The notes beneath the pieces were generated by a model. That model did no database searches. It saw only the letters and a program-made list of their open reading frames with translations, and had not been told where the DNA came from. This document shows, piece by piece, positions 21,389 to 33,295 of a stretch of DNA of 64,000 nucleotides. The stretch is from Metopolophium dirhodum. Taxonomy: Eukaryota > Arthropoda > Insecta > Hemiptera > Aphididae. The DNA lies in assembly GCF_019925205.1 (NCBI RefSeq), contig NC_083561.1, positions 18,227,217 to 18,291,216 of the forward strand. Reading direction: 5' to 3'. The position numbers and the translations under genes were made by a program. The first letter of the stretch is position 1. Every line of letters begins with the position of its first letter.

Positions 21389-22520
21389 TTTTAAAAAAAA
21401 ATAGGAATTTCAATTTAAACATCATTTTCAAGTCTGCACTTAAAGATGCCATTAATGAAATGGATACTCTACCTGAGGTATGTGAATATTGAAATTAATA
21501 TCTATTTTTTTTTAAATTTTATTTTTTTCTGAAAATAATAATAAGACACTTATGTATATACACAAATTTATAGCAATACCATACGTTAGACAAACATTTA
21601 AAAAATAAAAATGTTGAAAGTAATTATTATGCTGAAGATGTGATACACCTTCAAACAGAAAATAAGTCACTTGCTGAAGAAATTGTAAATAACTATAGCA
21701 GAATAAATAATAAAAAAATAATTATATGATATACAATTTATTATCAATAACATATTATTAGGTAACATTAAAAGTTCAAGAAAAGGCTTATAAAGAAAAA
21801 AAATTTATGTTTATAAAACAAGGTTAGGATGTTTATGATTTTGCAAATTTTTTTTTTTATTTTTTTTACTGACACAATTTGTTGATTTTTTATTAATAAT
21901 TTAATTTATCTCTACATATATATTTATATTGCATTTTTTTCACATTTCTTTATTTTTCTATGCATATTTAACTGTTTTTTAGTACATAAACATCCTAACC
22001 CAAATTATAGGTATAACATTATAATTGTATAAATACACTCTTATAGCAGTAATATTATAAATTACAATATTTTTATAGTCTGTACTCAAAACAAAAAATG
22101 ACGGTTTAGAGAAAGACATTGTAAGTACAAGTAAAAACATTATTTAAAAAAAATATGCTAAGTGTCATTTTTATAGGAATTACTCAAACAAAAATTGGCC
22201 ACTATTGAGGTGAATGATAAAACTGCAATAGATTACAAAGAAAAGAAATTGGTAAAAATAAATTTAGTAAATAATAAAATACACAAATAAACAAAATATC
22301 CAACACATTTCACTAAATTAAAATTATTTACATTCAGGAGCAACAAATTTTACATAATTCCCCCTCATCTAATATGAGTAATTATGTAAAAATAGATAAT
22401 TTACAGCCACTTGAATCAAAGATTTCATTTATAGAAAAACTTGTCTGTTCAAAAATGAAAAAATTCTTTACCAGCAACCTAAATGCTGGCCGTAACAATA
22501 TATGTTTGTTGTACATATAA
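21389..22520 (+). CDS. Unrecognised multi-exon coiled-coil protein gene
   Basis: Six short exons with GT-AG borders: 21389-21477, 21574-21684, 21762-21822, 22079-22120, 22177-22251 and 22338-22520, ending in TAA. Exons 2, 4, 5 and 6 are whole codons in the same phase (111, 42, 75 and 183 nt). Exon 3 is 61 nt as drawn, so its donor is misplaced or it carries an indel next to an A8 run. The product is rich in Lys, Glu, Leu and Asn with heptad-like stretches such as HLQTENKSLAEEI, and ends with a KISFIEKLVCSKMKKF segment. No family was recognised. The start codon is not identified; the first drawn exon may be internal. Confidence 0.5.
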
Positions 22521-24540
22521 TTTGTTTTAATTTAAATAAAAAAAACCCTATTATAATAATTATTAAATATCAATTTCTTTATCTTAACAGCAACATTAAC
22601 AAACTTGCACAAATCAATATCTGTGATGGTCAACTTTTATTTAATAATTAAATTATTGTAATAATTATCCATTTTTTATTATACAAATCAAGAAGATTGT
22701 AGGTTGAAATTATTTTTGTTTGATTTAATTGTTTTAAACAGTAGAAAAATATTAAAATATACATATTATATTAAAAAAAAGCATCAAATATAATGTAACT
22801 GTTTTAGGCATGCTCAGGCATTTAATTTAAAAATCAACTTTTTTTATTTAACTTTAATTGTAATATAACAGTAATAATTATTGTAAATTAACAGTTCATG
22901 AACATTAAACAACTAATATTCATGATCATAACTATTTTTAAACTATATGTATACCTTATGCTTATTAGTATTGCAGTATAGTTTATTAATTATTGAAGGA
23001 AACCTATGTCAACGGTATACAGCTGTGCACGCCAATGATTGCTGTTAAGATACAAATTTAGTAAAATAATTTTATTTCTGAAATACTGACTAAATTCACT
23101 TAATTAACTAAAAACTTTTAGGATTTATACCTAACGGATTGCATAAGCAGAGTATTTGTGTATATTCTAAAAACTCTTAGTAACTAAACAAATTCAGTCA
23201 TTACTCCAAAAAAAAAAAAAAAAAATAATTATCTGTTTATAATTTACATCATTAGTGACGGAGAAATAAATAAATTTTTTTTTTAAATTATTGAAAAATA
23301 ATCATATTTCAGAACCAAATAAAAGGTCTCTATAACCTAGAAGTTTACGACCATAAGTCTCATATTTTGTGAATTCAGAATAACCTTTCTTTGCTTAGCA
23401 CTTTATAAAGTATAACACCTTTAACATTTTTTTTTAAATAATTTAATTAATTTAATCATGCTATTAACTTAAATATAAATACATAATTTATCCATTGGTA
23501 CATAAATTGATGATTTTCCAACACATTAAACTGTAGAGGATTGTAGAGACAGTATAGTAGTGTATATAGTCTACATACTATTTGAATGTTAATACTTAAA
23601 CAGACAAGATATTGTGTGATCATCAATGTTGTAGGTATACATTTTGAATCACAAAATTCATTTCGAAAGCTACTTTTACCTATAAGATAAAATAAAATGA
23701 TAAAATATTAATTAATAATATCTATTAATATTAGAATGTAAAGATCTTATTCAGTTATATTTACATTTTGAGGTAAGACTTTCTATTTGATTTTTTTTTT
23801 CCGACAATGTATGTTGCGGCACATCAAACATTATGTTACTTGTAGTAATTGGATCATATTTTATGGAACTACATTCAAGATAAAATATAATTTAAATAGT
23901 ATGTAATATAATTAATAAATATATAGTATAATCAAATTATTAATACTTACATTTTATACATAGACTTTTTTGACAGTCAGTGACGGACAATAAATACTCA
24001 GTCATTGTAATGACACATTGTATTAAAAACAACCAATTAATTGAACTTGTAAGCTTTATTATAGTAATTTATTTATTTATAAATCAATATTCATATCTAC
24101 AATATTCACATCTACATATTGTTCATAAAATTATCTGAATGGTGAATTATTGTTTTCATTTAGTATATTAAAATAAGCTAGACACAAAGATATGTATAGT
24201 AAACTAAACCAATTGACAAAAATTCAAACGCACTAATTACAATGACTTAAACATATCAACTTGATTGAAATAATGAAATAATTAGAAGCGCATTTAAATT
24301 TAGTTTAACTTTTTGTTTTAAGTATTTTAACAGTCATATAAAAATTATGAAGAACTAACACAAGCGTTATCAGATTATCAACCAACAACCACATAGTATC
24401 TTATCATTTATCACTATTGTTTTAAGGTTATAAATTATAATCACTAACTTTAGAAATCTGTGATTATAATATCTTATATTATTGATCAAGAACACGGGCC
24501 AAGATAACTTACCATTTATTCTATTCTTAGTCCGTGGTCC
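22521..24540. other. AT-rich intergenic DNA
   Basis: No ORF, repeat or RNA gene could be supported in this 2-kb stretch. Confidence 0.4.
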
Positions 24541-24548
24541 GTAATAAA

Positions 24549-24884
24549 CACGATTTAAGATATACAGGTTGCGTATCGAACTCCCATAATTTGACCGGTG
24601 AACTAACTATCTGAAACAGCTGTTCCCAGTACTACTAGCGCACCCTGAGGACAAATTTAAAGATTCAATAATACTATATACTATAGGTATTATTGGTATC
24701 AAAAACAGATAACCGTGGTAAGTGGTTTATGTCGTTATGATATTATATATATATTTAACATATTTAAACCACAACGAGCGCTAGCGATTGCGGGCCCTCA
24801 GCTGTTTCAAATAGTTGGTTCACCAGTCATCGTAAAGTACTATTCGTTATAGGCCGATGTTTAACCTGTATATCTTAAATCGTG
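24549..24884. mobile_element. hAT-type MITE with 8-bp target duplication
   Basis: A 336-bp element. The ends CACGATTTAAGATATACAGG and its inverse are perfect for over 20 bp, and looser inverted similarity (GGTGAACTAACTATCTGAAACAGCTG-like, in short pieces) continues inward. Perfect 8-bp duplications GTAATAAA flank it at 24541-24548 and 24885-24892. An 8-bp duplication and CA-starting ends fit hAT. It is non-coding. Confidence 0.85.
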
Positions 24885-24892
24885 GTAATAAA

Positions 24893-25720
24893 CAATCAAC
24901 GTCTTTATCAATCGGACATATTCTGTGATTATCATTATATTTATTGTGTCATAGAATAATAATGTATAACTGTGTAAGTTATGGGTGGGGACGATTTTTT
25001 TTTTTTGTGTTAAACAGGTTATGGACGGGTAATAACTCGTCTGCCACCGCGATTACGCAATACCGCAGGCAAGTGTGAACAGTAAACGCTAAAAGCGTCT
25101 TCTATTTTTCTATTACTGCGTTTTGAAATAACTGTATTCTGCAAACGGATTATTTAAAATGAAAAGTATAAACACTAAAATTAATTGTAAAAATAGTATT
25201 ATACATTTCTGGTAATAAGCACATGAATTAATATAGTTTATACACCAGTACACAACTTATTATTATAATAAATACAATAAAAAAAATTGTTAGATTTTAA
25301 CATGCACCTATTTCAAAATGTTCATATAAAATAATTTCAAAATGATTTATATTTTTTGAAATTATAATGTTTCTAACATAAACTAGATCGTATATTACTA
25401 AACAAGAATATTAATATTTAAAAAAATGGTAAAAAATCAGCCACTTGACTTAAATAAATGTTTTTACGATATAAATTTTTCTGAAAATCAGATTTACAAA
25501 TTGGCTATTTTGGATATTTTGGAAATTTTTTTTATCAGTTTTTAAGTTTTTTATTTTCAGTATTAAAAAATAAAAAATAAAAATGTATAAAAAAAATGTA
25601 GCGCAATAATCTATGAATTAAATTTAAAAGAAATTTTTTAAAAATATTAATTAGAACAAAAGTTATTTCATTTGTCCACATCTCAGTGGGACACCCTTAA
25701 GGATTTATATTTTTAATTTA
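24893..25720. other. AT-rich non-coding DNA
   Basis: Nothing recognisable apart from T-rich tracts that lead to a possible splice acceptor (TTTAATTTAG) at 25712-25721. Confidence 0.35.
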
Positions 25721-25721
25721 G

Positions 25722-25850
25722 AAGTTGCTGTTGCTACTGACAGAGTATGGTCTGATATCAGCTCAAAGCTTGATAATCGAATGTCAGCTGGTGCTATCCA
25801 TACATTTGTGTACAAAGGTAGACATGGGATTAAGGAACAACTAGGATGTC
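25722..25850 (+). other. Possible exon, unrecognised
   Basis: After an acceptor-like TTTAATTTAG the frame reads ATDRVWSDISSKLDNRMS, then a GAIHTFVYKGRHGIKEQLG segment. Composition is protein-like and unlike the AT-rich flanks. It resembles N-terminal parts of transposon proteins but no family can be named. It ends in GC-rich sequence before the Foldback-like element. Confidence 0.35.
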
Positions 25851-25928
25851 GTCACAACCACGACGGCGGCGGCAACACGTACGCCAGGCCCACACACTCA
25901 CACGGCTGCTGCCTGTCGTCAATTTTTT

Positions 25929-26395
25929 ACGAACATCTCTCTAGCACCACCCATTCAAAAATTTTACAATTTTTTTTTTACAGGAAATTAGCTTGTAATT
26001 AGCATGAATTTGCATGACAATTGCCAAAATTTGCATGACAAAATATACAACTCTATGACAAAAAATGATGTGCGGTGCTGGAGAGACGTCTCACCAGCAC
26101 CACCCAACGTGAAAAATTAAAAATAATAACAAACTCGATATACCAAAATGTAGCACGTGATTAGCACGAATTTGCACGATATACCCGGAAATTCACACGT
26201 GTCTGGTTCGCGAACAACCCACGTTCGACTATTTCGCGCGTCTCGCCAGCACCGCCCAAAATGGAAATTTTGCGAAAATCAAAAAAAATGTTTATGCCAA
26301 TATTTAGCACGTGATTAGCATGAATTTGCACGATATACCCCAAAATTCGCACGTGTCTGGTTCGCGAACAAACCACGTTCGACTATTTCGCGCGT
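25929..26395 (+). repeat. Left arm, about three 152-bp units
   Basis: Each unit contains a CCAGCACC-type word, TAGCACGTGATTAGCA and a GTCTGGTTCGCGAACAA word. The outermost unit is more diverged, with CATGACAA instead of the GTTCGCG block. Confidence 0.85.
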
Positions 26396-26734
26396 CTCTT
26401 TTATCATTGACCACTTATTATTTCAAAAAGTATTAATGTTTTTGAAAATATTTTTTTACATAGTTTCAAGTTGTTAATAAACCAATGTTTTTATTAAAAA
26501 ATTATATATTTAAATATTTTTATCCTTATAATTTTTAAGGTTTTTACTTTTTTGAATGATAACATAGAGATTTCATTACATATTCCAAAGCAGAATATTT
26601 TTCTAAGTATTTTCTTTTTTTTTTCACGTACAAAAGTCCAATTCACAATATATTTGTATAGATAACAATAAGATAATATAAATTAAAATAATAAAATATA
26701 ACATAATAATAGATGAAACGATTAATATATAGAA

Positions 26735-26743
26735 TTATAGGAA

Positions 26744-26793
<50 letters not shown>

Positions 26794-27480
26794 TACATTC
26801 ATTGTTTATTAAAATATATTTACTATTTTCCGAAGACATTAAAATATTTATGGGGTCGTATGACGTATACTTTTTAGATGAATGAGGAATATAAAATAAA
26901 TGATTATTGCGAGTGTAGTGGTTTTTGACTTTGAAATTTAATTGACTTAATAAAAATGAATCATCAATCTTGTTATTTAGCAATTTGGTGAGAAAGGTGT
27001 TGTATGATAAGTGTCTACGTACATTTAAAGGTTCTAAGTTTAATAATTTTAAAATATTTTCGTAACCAGAGTGAGGAGTTCTTTGAATATTACATTTATG
27101 ATCTATAAATCTGAGAGCTTTATTTTGAACTTTTTCAAGTTGATCATTATGTCCTACATTGTTGTGGTCCCAAATTAATGGAGCGTATTCTAATAAAGAG
27201 CGGACTAGTGAGGTATATAGACATTTTAAAGTAACTGGATCACGAAAATCGGAACAGTTTCTTTTTATCATACCAAATACAGCTAAAGCTTTATTTTTAA
27301 TCGCTGATACATGAGCTGATACATAATAGCTTGGAATCAAATAAAATTCCTAAATCTTTAAACAATGACGAACGATGTAAGTTAATGTCACATATATGCT
27401 AGTTAAAATGCAAGGGATTGTGCTTTTTGGAGTAAGTAACAATTTGGCATTTATCAATATTTAATGAAAGACTATTTGAT
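26735..27480 (-). pseudogene. Non-LTR retrotransposon RT C-terminal fragment
   Basis: The ORF at 26735-27340 has the post-RT region of Jockey/CR1-type elements: LVRSLLEYAPLIWDHNN, DQLEKVQNKALRFI and LKLLNLEPLNVRRH. Upstream, in another frame, IDKCQIVTYSKK and FKDLGILFDSKL continue the homology to about 27480, so a frameshift lies near 27340. The catalytic palm is missing. A TTA/TAA microsatellite (26755-26800) near its 3' end is translated as poly-Leu. The fragment lies between the inner arms of the Foldback-like element, consistent with a nested 5'-truncated insertion. Confidence 0.75.
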
Positions 27481-28439
27481 TTATACTTTTTTTTGATTCA
27501 TAAAAATTGAATTTAGAACGAGTATTTTATGAGTTATAAGTATAGACAAGCGGAGTAGTGGACAAACATTTTGTGGGGTTACCCCGCGTACCACTTCACT
27601 CCACCATCGGAACCATCTAAACTTTTTTATTTATTAAATTTTCATTTTCCATTATTTTTTAGTTTTATTTCTAGAAATGTCAATAAAATTTTATTTGTTG
27701 GTTAAAAAAGCTTGAAAATGTAAAAGAAGGCTCCTAGTATATTGTTTCAAAGGTAAAAGTAAAATATTAAAAATATTTAGTAGTTCAAAAATCACGAAAG
27801 TTAGCAAATTATTTTGAGTTGAGAATTCGTAAAAATTTTGCTTTGGAATATGTAATGAAATCTCTATGTTGTCATTCAAAAAAGTAAAAACCTTAAAAAT
27901 TATAAGGATAAAAAATATTTAAAAATATAATTTTTTAATAAAAACATTGGTTTATTTACAACTTGAAACTATGTAAAAAAATATTTTCAAAAACATTAAT
28001 ACTTTTTGAAATAATAAGTGTTCAAATAAAAGAATCAACCGGTATAATATATTATACTATTACATAAAACAAATATAGATTTCTATTGCCTTTTAAACTC
28101 AATTAATTATTATTTTTTTATTTTTATTTTTAAGTAAAAAAAAATGAGATGTCAAAATTCCTACACAGTAAAAAAAGGTGAGTACTGGATAGTACCTATG
28201 TTAGATTTTATAATTATAATTTAATATTTCTTTGTGAAAACACATTAAGTGCCTACCTATGCGATTTATATTAGATTTTATAACCAACATTGAACATATT
28301 ATAATTATTTAATTATCGATGTGTAGGTATTATAATTATGTGATTTTTTTCTTGTGTGGGAACTTACATTCGCCCGAAAATCCGTATGCCACGCTATGCA
28401 TATAGTGCACTGAATTTCGACATAACAATTTTTAGATTT

Positions 28440-29380
28440 ACGTGGCTGCTGGCGAGACGCGCGAAATAGTCGAACGTGGGTTGTTCGCGAACCAGACACG
28501 TGCGAATTTCGGGGTATATTGTGCAAATTCGTGCTAATCACGTGCTAAATATTGGCACAAACATTTTTTTAAATTTCGCAAAATTTCCATTTTGGGCTGT
28601 GCTGGCGAGACGCGCGAAATAGTCGAACGTGGGTTGTTCGCGAACCAGACACGTGTGAATTTCCGGGTATATCGTGCAAATTCGTGCTAATCACGTGCTA
28701 AATATTGGCACAAACATTTTTTTAAATTTCGCAAAATTTCCATTTTGGGCTGTGCTGGCGAGACGCGTGAAATAGTCGAACGTGGGTTGTTCGCGAACCA
28801 GACACGTGCGAATTTCGGGGTATATCGTGCAAATTCGTGCTAATCACGTGCTAAATATTGGCATAAACATTTTTTTGATTTTCGCAAAATTTCCATTTTG
28901 GACGGTGCTGGCGAGACGCGCGAAATAGTCGAACGTGGGTTGTTCGCGAACCAGACACGTGTGAATTTCCGGGTATATCGTGCAAATTCGTGCTAATCAC
29001 GTGCTAAATATTGGCATAAACATTTTTTTGATTTTCGCAAAATTTCCATTTTGGGCGGTGCTGGCGAGACGCGCGAAATAGTCGAACGTGGGTTGTTCGC
29101 GAACCAGACACGTTCGAATTTCGGAGTATATCGTGCAAATTCGTGCTAATCACGTGCTACATTTTGGTACATCGAGTTTGTTATTATTTTTAATTTTTCA
29201 CGTTGGGTGGTGCTGGTGAGACGTCTCTCCAGCACCGCACATCATTTTTTGTCATAGAGTTGTATATTTTGTCATGCAAATTTTGGCGATTGTCATGCAA
29301 ATTCATGCTAATTACAAGCTAATTTCCTGTAAAAAAAAATTGTAAAATTTTCGAATGGGTGGTGCTGGAGAGACGTTCGT
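28440..29380 (-). repeat. Right arm, six 152-153-bp units
   Basis: Inverted relative to the left arm. The central units are nearly identical to one another, which suggests recent unequal exchange or gene conversion inside this arm. The ORFs at 26161-26376 and 28305-28541 are readings of this repeat. Confidence 0.9.
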
Positions 29381-29389
29381 CAATTTTTT

Positions 29390-30285
29390 TGTTTTTTGAT
29401 TCGACGACGGCGACGTATGTACGTATTACACCACGCCAGACATTGCGGTATTCCGTGTAAACACACGAATATGGTCACAAAATGTTGTGCTACCGTATTC
29501 GCATCATGATTTTCCATGGGGGAAGCCCATGCGAATTTAGTGAGATTATCCTGTAATGTTAAAATGAAAGAATTCCCACTATGTGAACGAGATAGTGGTC
29601 CTACAACATCTAGGAATATCTTTTCGATGGCTCTGGTAGCTGTACTGGTAATCACCATAGGCTCTTTTGGTGTTCTTGTCGCTGTTTTATTCTTTTGACA
29701 ATCCGGACATTCTTTTATGAATTGTTTGATTTGTTTCCTCATACCCTTCCAGTTATGTTCTTCATACATCTTATTGAACGTTCTGGTTAATCCATGATGT
29801 CCTCCTAGAGGGTTTTCATGTAATTCTCTTATTTTCTGTATTTTCTGGTCTTCTGTTAATTCATCTCTGGTGTAGACACAGACTTTGATGTTCGAATTTC
29901 CAAAGGTATTTCGAAACATGTTTCTGATGATTTCCCATTGTAACCCGTCTGATTCACTTCCAATTCTTGGACAAGCGAGACTGGTTATGTTTAATTCCAT
30001 ACACAATTCTTTAAGTTTCTGTAAACAAATATAGATTGCTTGATACGTCGACTTTTGCCAGTGATGCTCTTTCGTTAATAAATAAAATATTACTCGTTGT
30101 TCTAACTGAATAACAGCTACATCAGTAACTGATTTTTGTTCTTTTCGCAATTGGTCCACATGTCCGAACTTCCGTCTCATTTGAAGGGTGATACCTCGAG
30201 ACATATTGAAATCGGAGGAAACGCAATGTGCTATTGCTGTAGTAGGTCTCTGCTTGAGCTGCTTCATTCCTTTTCCCGGTAACAT
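29390..30285 (-). pseudogene. Gypsy Pol fragment: macro domain joined to integrase
   Basis: Minus-strand ORF. Residues ~18-145 match an ADP-ribose macro domain of the TARG1/ALC1/Poa1 type: AHCVSSDFNMSRGITLQMRR, KFGHVDQLRKEQK, VIFYLLTKEHHW, LACPRIGSESDGLQWE and IKVCVYTRDE. The usual GCG of the substrate loop reads GSE here. It runs without a break into an integrase zinc domain (LHENPLGGHHGL...CPDCQKNK) and the start of the catalytic core (IFLDVVGPL, first Asp). The core stops near 29430, before the second Asp, where GC-rich unrelated sequence begins beside the Foldback-like element. The first ATG is not natural: an upstream KYVTG stretch in the zinc-knuckle frame looks like the true domain start, so a 1-nt shift lies near 30270. 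Confidence 0.75.
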
Positions 30286-30289
30286 ATTT

Positions 30290-31674
30290 TAATTTCCGAC
30301 ATACATCATTTGTGTGCCCCGGTTTTTAACAGTACTGGCACGTGATAGTGTCCACTGTGGCTTTGGAGGTTCCGGGTGGCGTGCTTGAATTTTTTGATTG
30401 ATTTGTGTTGTTACCTCGGTTGGATCTACAGTCGCGGGCCCAATGTCCTGGTTTATTGCAAATATTGCATGAACCATTTGGCTTTTTGTTGTCACCGAGT
30501 TTCGTTTGTAAGGTTTCTTCGATTCTTTGGATGACATCCTAATCCGTTCTTCCTCTCGGGCGGCTTGTATAGCCTTATCTAGAGTAAGAGGGTTTCTGGC
30601 CTTAATTTAGTCCTTTAGGTTCCCCAAGCCTTCCATAAAGACTTAAATTACCTGTCTCTTAATAGAAGTTTCCATCGCCTGAGCAATTTCTGGTGAAAAA
30701 TCGGCAGTCTCCTGTTCAATGATAAGGTTTTATAAAGCTTCTACTCTCATCGAATAGGTCAGAATATCTTCACCATTTTTTTGTTTGATGGCGTACATTT
30801 CTTAAAATAAATGTTGTGTGGTTCGCTGGGGTTGTAGACTTGTTTTAAGTGTTTCCCGTAATTCTTACCAGGCATCGAATGTTTTAAACTTTGTTACCTG
30901 CCTCGCTTTCCCGGTTAATCGGGTTTGGATTGCCTGAAGTAGTCGTGGAATTGCCGGTTCCACTACACATGACACCACTAATTCGCATTTTTCAATGAAA
31001 ATCTCTAAATTTTCGGTGTCTTTTCCTTCAAATGATTTAGGTAATAGCCTAATTGCATCTTGAAGTCCTATTTGATTATTTGATATCGAATCTCCATGTC
31101 TCGAACTGGCTCTGTCTCTTGTCCTCATGATTTCCTGAATCTTTAGATTAATTAATTGGCTTAAATCTGGATTATTTGAAGTGTCTGTAGTCAACTGCGG
31201 TCCCGGTACACCACTCACTGTTGGTTGATCTTTATCCCCCATTATTTCCAATGGCTTTTGATTTACTAGAAGCTTAATTCTCTGGTTTGGTGATTCAACT
31301 GTGTCGTTTGAAGACCAGTCTAAAAGTTTTTCTTGATTGGTCTGTAGAATTTTTATTTCGATATTTTCTGTGTTTTGGGAATTTTCTGAATTTTTTGTTG
31401 AAGTGGTTTCTTGGGCGACGTGAATTAAACTTTTGTCTATTTCACTAAGTTCTTCGTTAACTTTGGCTAAAAGATTATCTGTTGCTACAGTCAAATCCGC
31501 TTCCCTAATTAGTAAATGGTCGACGGAAAGTTCGTGTACTTGACGCTCGGAATTGGGATTGTCAGGATTGGAGCACCTTACAGGCAAACTTACTCTTGAT
31601 GTAGGGGTAGGGGTATCAGTAACGGATGCGTTAGCCCTCTTGGTGGTTGAATACTCCCCCAAATTTGCGCTCAT
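30290..31674 (-). pseudogene. Gypsy Gag with two zinc knuckles (several stops)
   Basis: From the ATG at 31674 an ORF runs to 30865. It has a Ser/Thr/Pro-rich N-terminal half, then capsid-like LPKSFEGKDTENLEIFIEKC and LTGKARQVTKFKTFDAW. The frame continues past a TAA with IKQKNGEDILTYSMRVEAL and FMEGLG, but with at least four more stops. Knuckle 1 (CNICNKPGHWARDC) is intact in the 30480-30300 region; knuckle 2 reads CQYC, then a stop, then KPGHTNDVC. Typical Metaviridae gag, no longer functional. Confidence 0.75.
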
Positions 31675-32096
31675 TAAGGTTCGCTTAAGAGTTTTATACA
31701 AGGTTTATTCTTCAAACATGAATAAAGAGAAATAAAAAAAAAGAAATAAGAATAATAAGACACTGAGAAACATGTATTTACAAAGAAAGACTTTTTCCCT
31801 ACCATAGGTTTAGGTTAATATACGGTATATAATAATTATCCTATGTTTATAAAAAAAAATTTATTAAATTATAAACAGAGCTGAAACTTATTGCTAAAAT
31901 ATACTCACGACCACCACAATTGTTGGAGTACAATGAAATGAAATGTTCAGTGTTCGTCTGCGTATGGTTGTTGTGAATGGTTCTGAATACTCTGGTATTC
32001 ATAACGTTGAATTGACCTCGGAACAATAACAGGTCGAATTTCCTCTTCGACGCCTTAACTGCTTCGGAACGATGTTCTACGCCCCGAAACTGCTGG

Positions 32097-32117
32097 CGCG
32101 GGGACCAATTTTAATTA
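32097..32117 (-). promoter_or_regulatory. Possible gypsy primer binding site
   Basis: TGGTCCCCGCGCCAG on the minus strand, upstream of gag, has the TGG start expected of a sequence complementary to a tRNA 3' end. The LTR that should precede it could not be delimited. Confidence 0.35.
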
Positions 32118-32169
32118 TTGGGTTTTGCTTCGATGATTAAATAACGTAAATATATCGAAATATTTTGAT

Positions 32170-32615
32170 ATAAATTCGTTACGGCGGCGCTATCACGTCC
32201 GTTTCGCCAGCCCCCCCAATATTGAAATCTCGGATTTTTTTTCACTAAAAATTAGCATGCAATTAGCATGAATTGGCAAGACTATTATCATAATTTGCAT
32301 AACAATATTTAATGAGAAATAATCAATAAACTTTGGGGGGGCTGTTGAAACGTTTCGCCAGGCCCCCCATCCTTGAAAAAAAAAGAATTTCCCGAATTTT
32401 TTTTAACCAATAATTAGCACGCGATTAGCATGAATTGGCTCGCCTAAGCACGGAATTCGCACGCCAATATTTACCGAGCAATCCCTCTTTCTTTATTTTG
32501 ACCGTTTCGCCAGCCCCCCCCATCCATGAAAAAAAAAGAATTTCCCGAATTTTTTTTAACCAATAATTAGCACGCGATTAGCATGAATTGGCACGCCTAA
32601 GCACAGACTTTAGCT
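32170..32615. repeat. Short repeat array related to the Foldback-like arms
   Basis: Three diverged units of ~150-185 bp share GTTTCGCCAGCCCCCCC, a poly-A stretch with TTTCCCGAA, and TTAGCACGCGATTAGCATG. The last word and the CGCCAG border also occur in the units of the Foldback-like element, where the border reads CTCGCCAGCACC. This is probably a solo arm of a related family. Confidence 0.7.
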
Positions 32616-32877
32616 GCAGACTCCTCTCAGTTCAAAACTTTTTCCCGAATATTGTAGAACCTCAGGAATATTTTTCAGTTGAATTTCTAGTTGAGGAAGA
32701 GCCTCTGTACTATATTCATTAACATTTTCTCCTAAAATCATATTTTAATGATTCATAATGTTTTATTAATCATAATTTTGATTATTTTGCATATCTCTAT
32801 TTTAAGTTTATACTTTTTTGGAAAGTCAGGCAGGTCAGGTTAAAAATATTCAAGTTAAATATATAAAAAAGGGAATG

Positions 32878-32995
32878 TGACTTTTCGGCGCGGGCGATTC
32901 GGTGCCGACAGTTCGGCGCGGACGTTTCGGCGATATGTCAATTCGACGATGTCCGTTTCGGCGCTTGACCGTTTCGGCGATACGGCAATTTACTT
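32878..32995. repeat. Degenerate TTCGGCG short repeat
   Basis: TTCGGCG or TTTCGGCG words recur about every 12-20 bp (TTCGGCGCGG, TTCGGCGATA, TTTCGGCGCT). The region is GC-rich and likely a transposon subterminal repeat; it lies just upstream of the FLYWCH fragment. Confidence 0.55.
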
Positions 32996-33295
32996 ATATG
33001 TAACATTGTCTCACCGTATGGCGTGTGGTATAGAAATATTATCTTTATTACTATATACCATATCTTATACTATTAGTACTACTATATATCTTTACTGTTA
33101 CTTTATTGTTATTATTACTACACGATAAGGTGGTCACGATAGTCGATATGGATGATCTGATAATTTTATAATTTTATAATTTAGTTAGTCTGCGGAAAGT
33201 GAAGTACCTACTTATGCGTAGTCAAGTATTTCGTGTATTACTATAAACACGAATTATTTTTTTTATCATTCATAAAAGGTAAATAAATAGGTATT

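Larger units (their letters stand above)
25929..29380. mobile_element. Foldback-like element, arms of ~153-bp repeats
   Basis: The ends are ACGAAC...GTTCGT, flanked by a perfect 9-bp duplication CAATTTTTT (25920-25928 and 29381-29389). The outer arms are inverted copies of each other built from tandem ~152-153-bp units: about three in the left arm and six in the right, with boundaries near 28448, 28601, 28754, 28907, 29060, 29212 and 29364. Inner arms (about 26409-26605 and 27835-28020) are also inverted. Unequal tandem arms and a 9-bp duplication are the hallmarks of Foldback/Mutator-type elements. No transposase is inside; a Jockey-like RT relic sits in the centre. Confidence 0.85.
29390..32122 (-). 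mobile_element. Degenerate gypsy element carrying a macro domain
   Basis: Order on the minus strand: possible primer site (~32117-32097), gag, two CCHC knuckles, macro domain, integrase N-terminus. Protease, RT and RNase H are missing between the knuckles and the macro domain, so an internal deletion has occurred. Gag carries several stops. The 3' half is lost at ~29430. Confidence 0.75.

Noticed and set aside
28440..29380. Regular repeats that could suggest a CRISPR array
   Set aside because: Units are ~153 bp, contiguous without spacers, inverted at the other arm and in a eukaryotic transposon.
32877..33128. 83-residue Arg-rich ORF
   Set aside because: It is generated by a degenerate TTCGGCG repeat and ends in AT-rich DNA.
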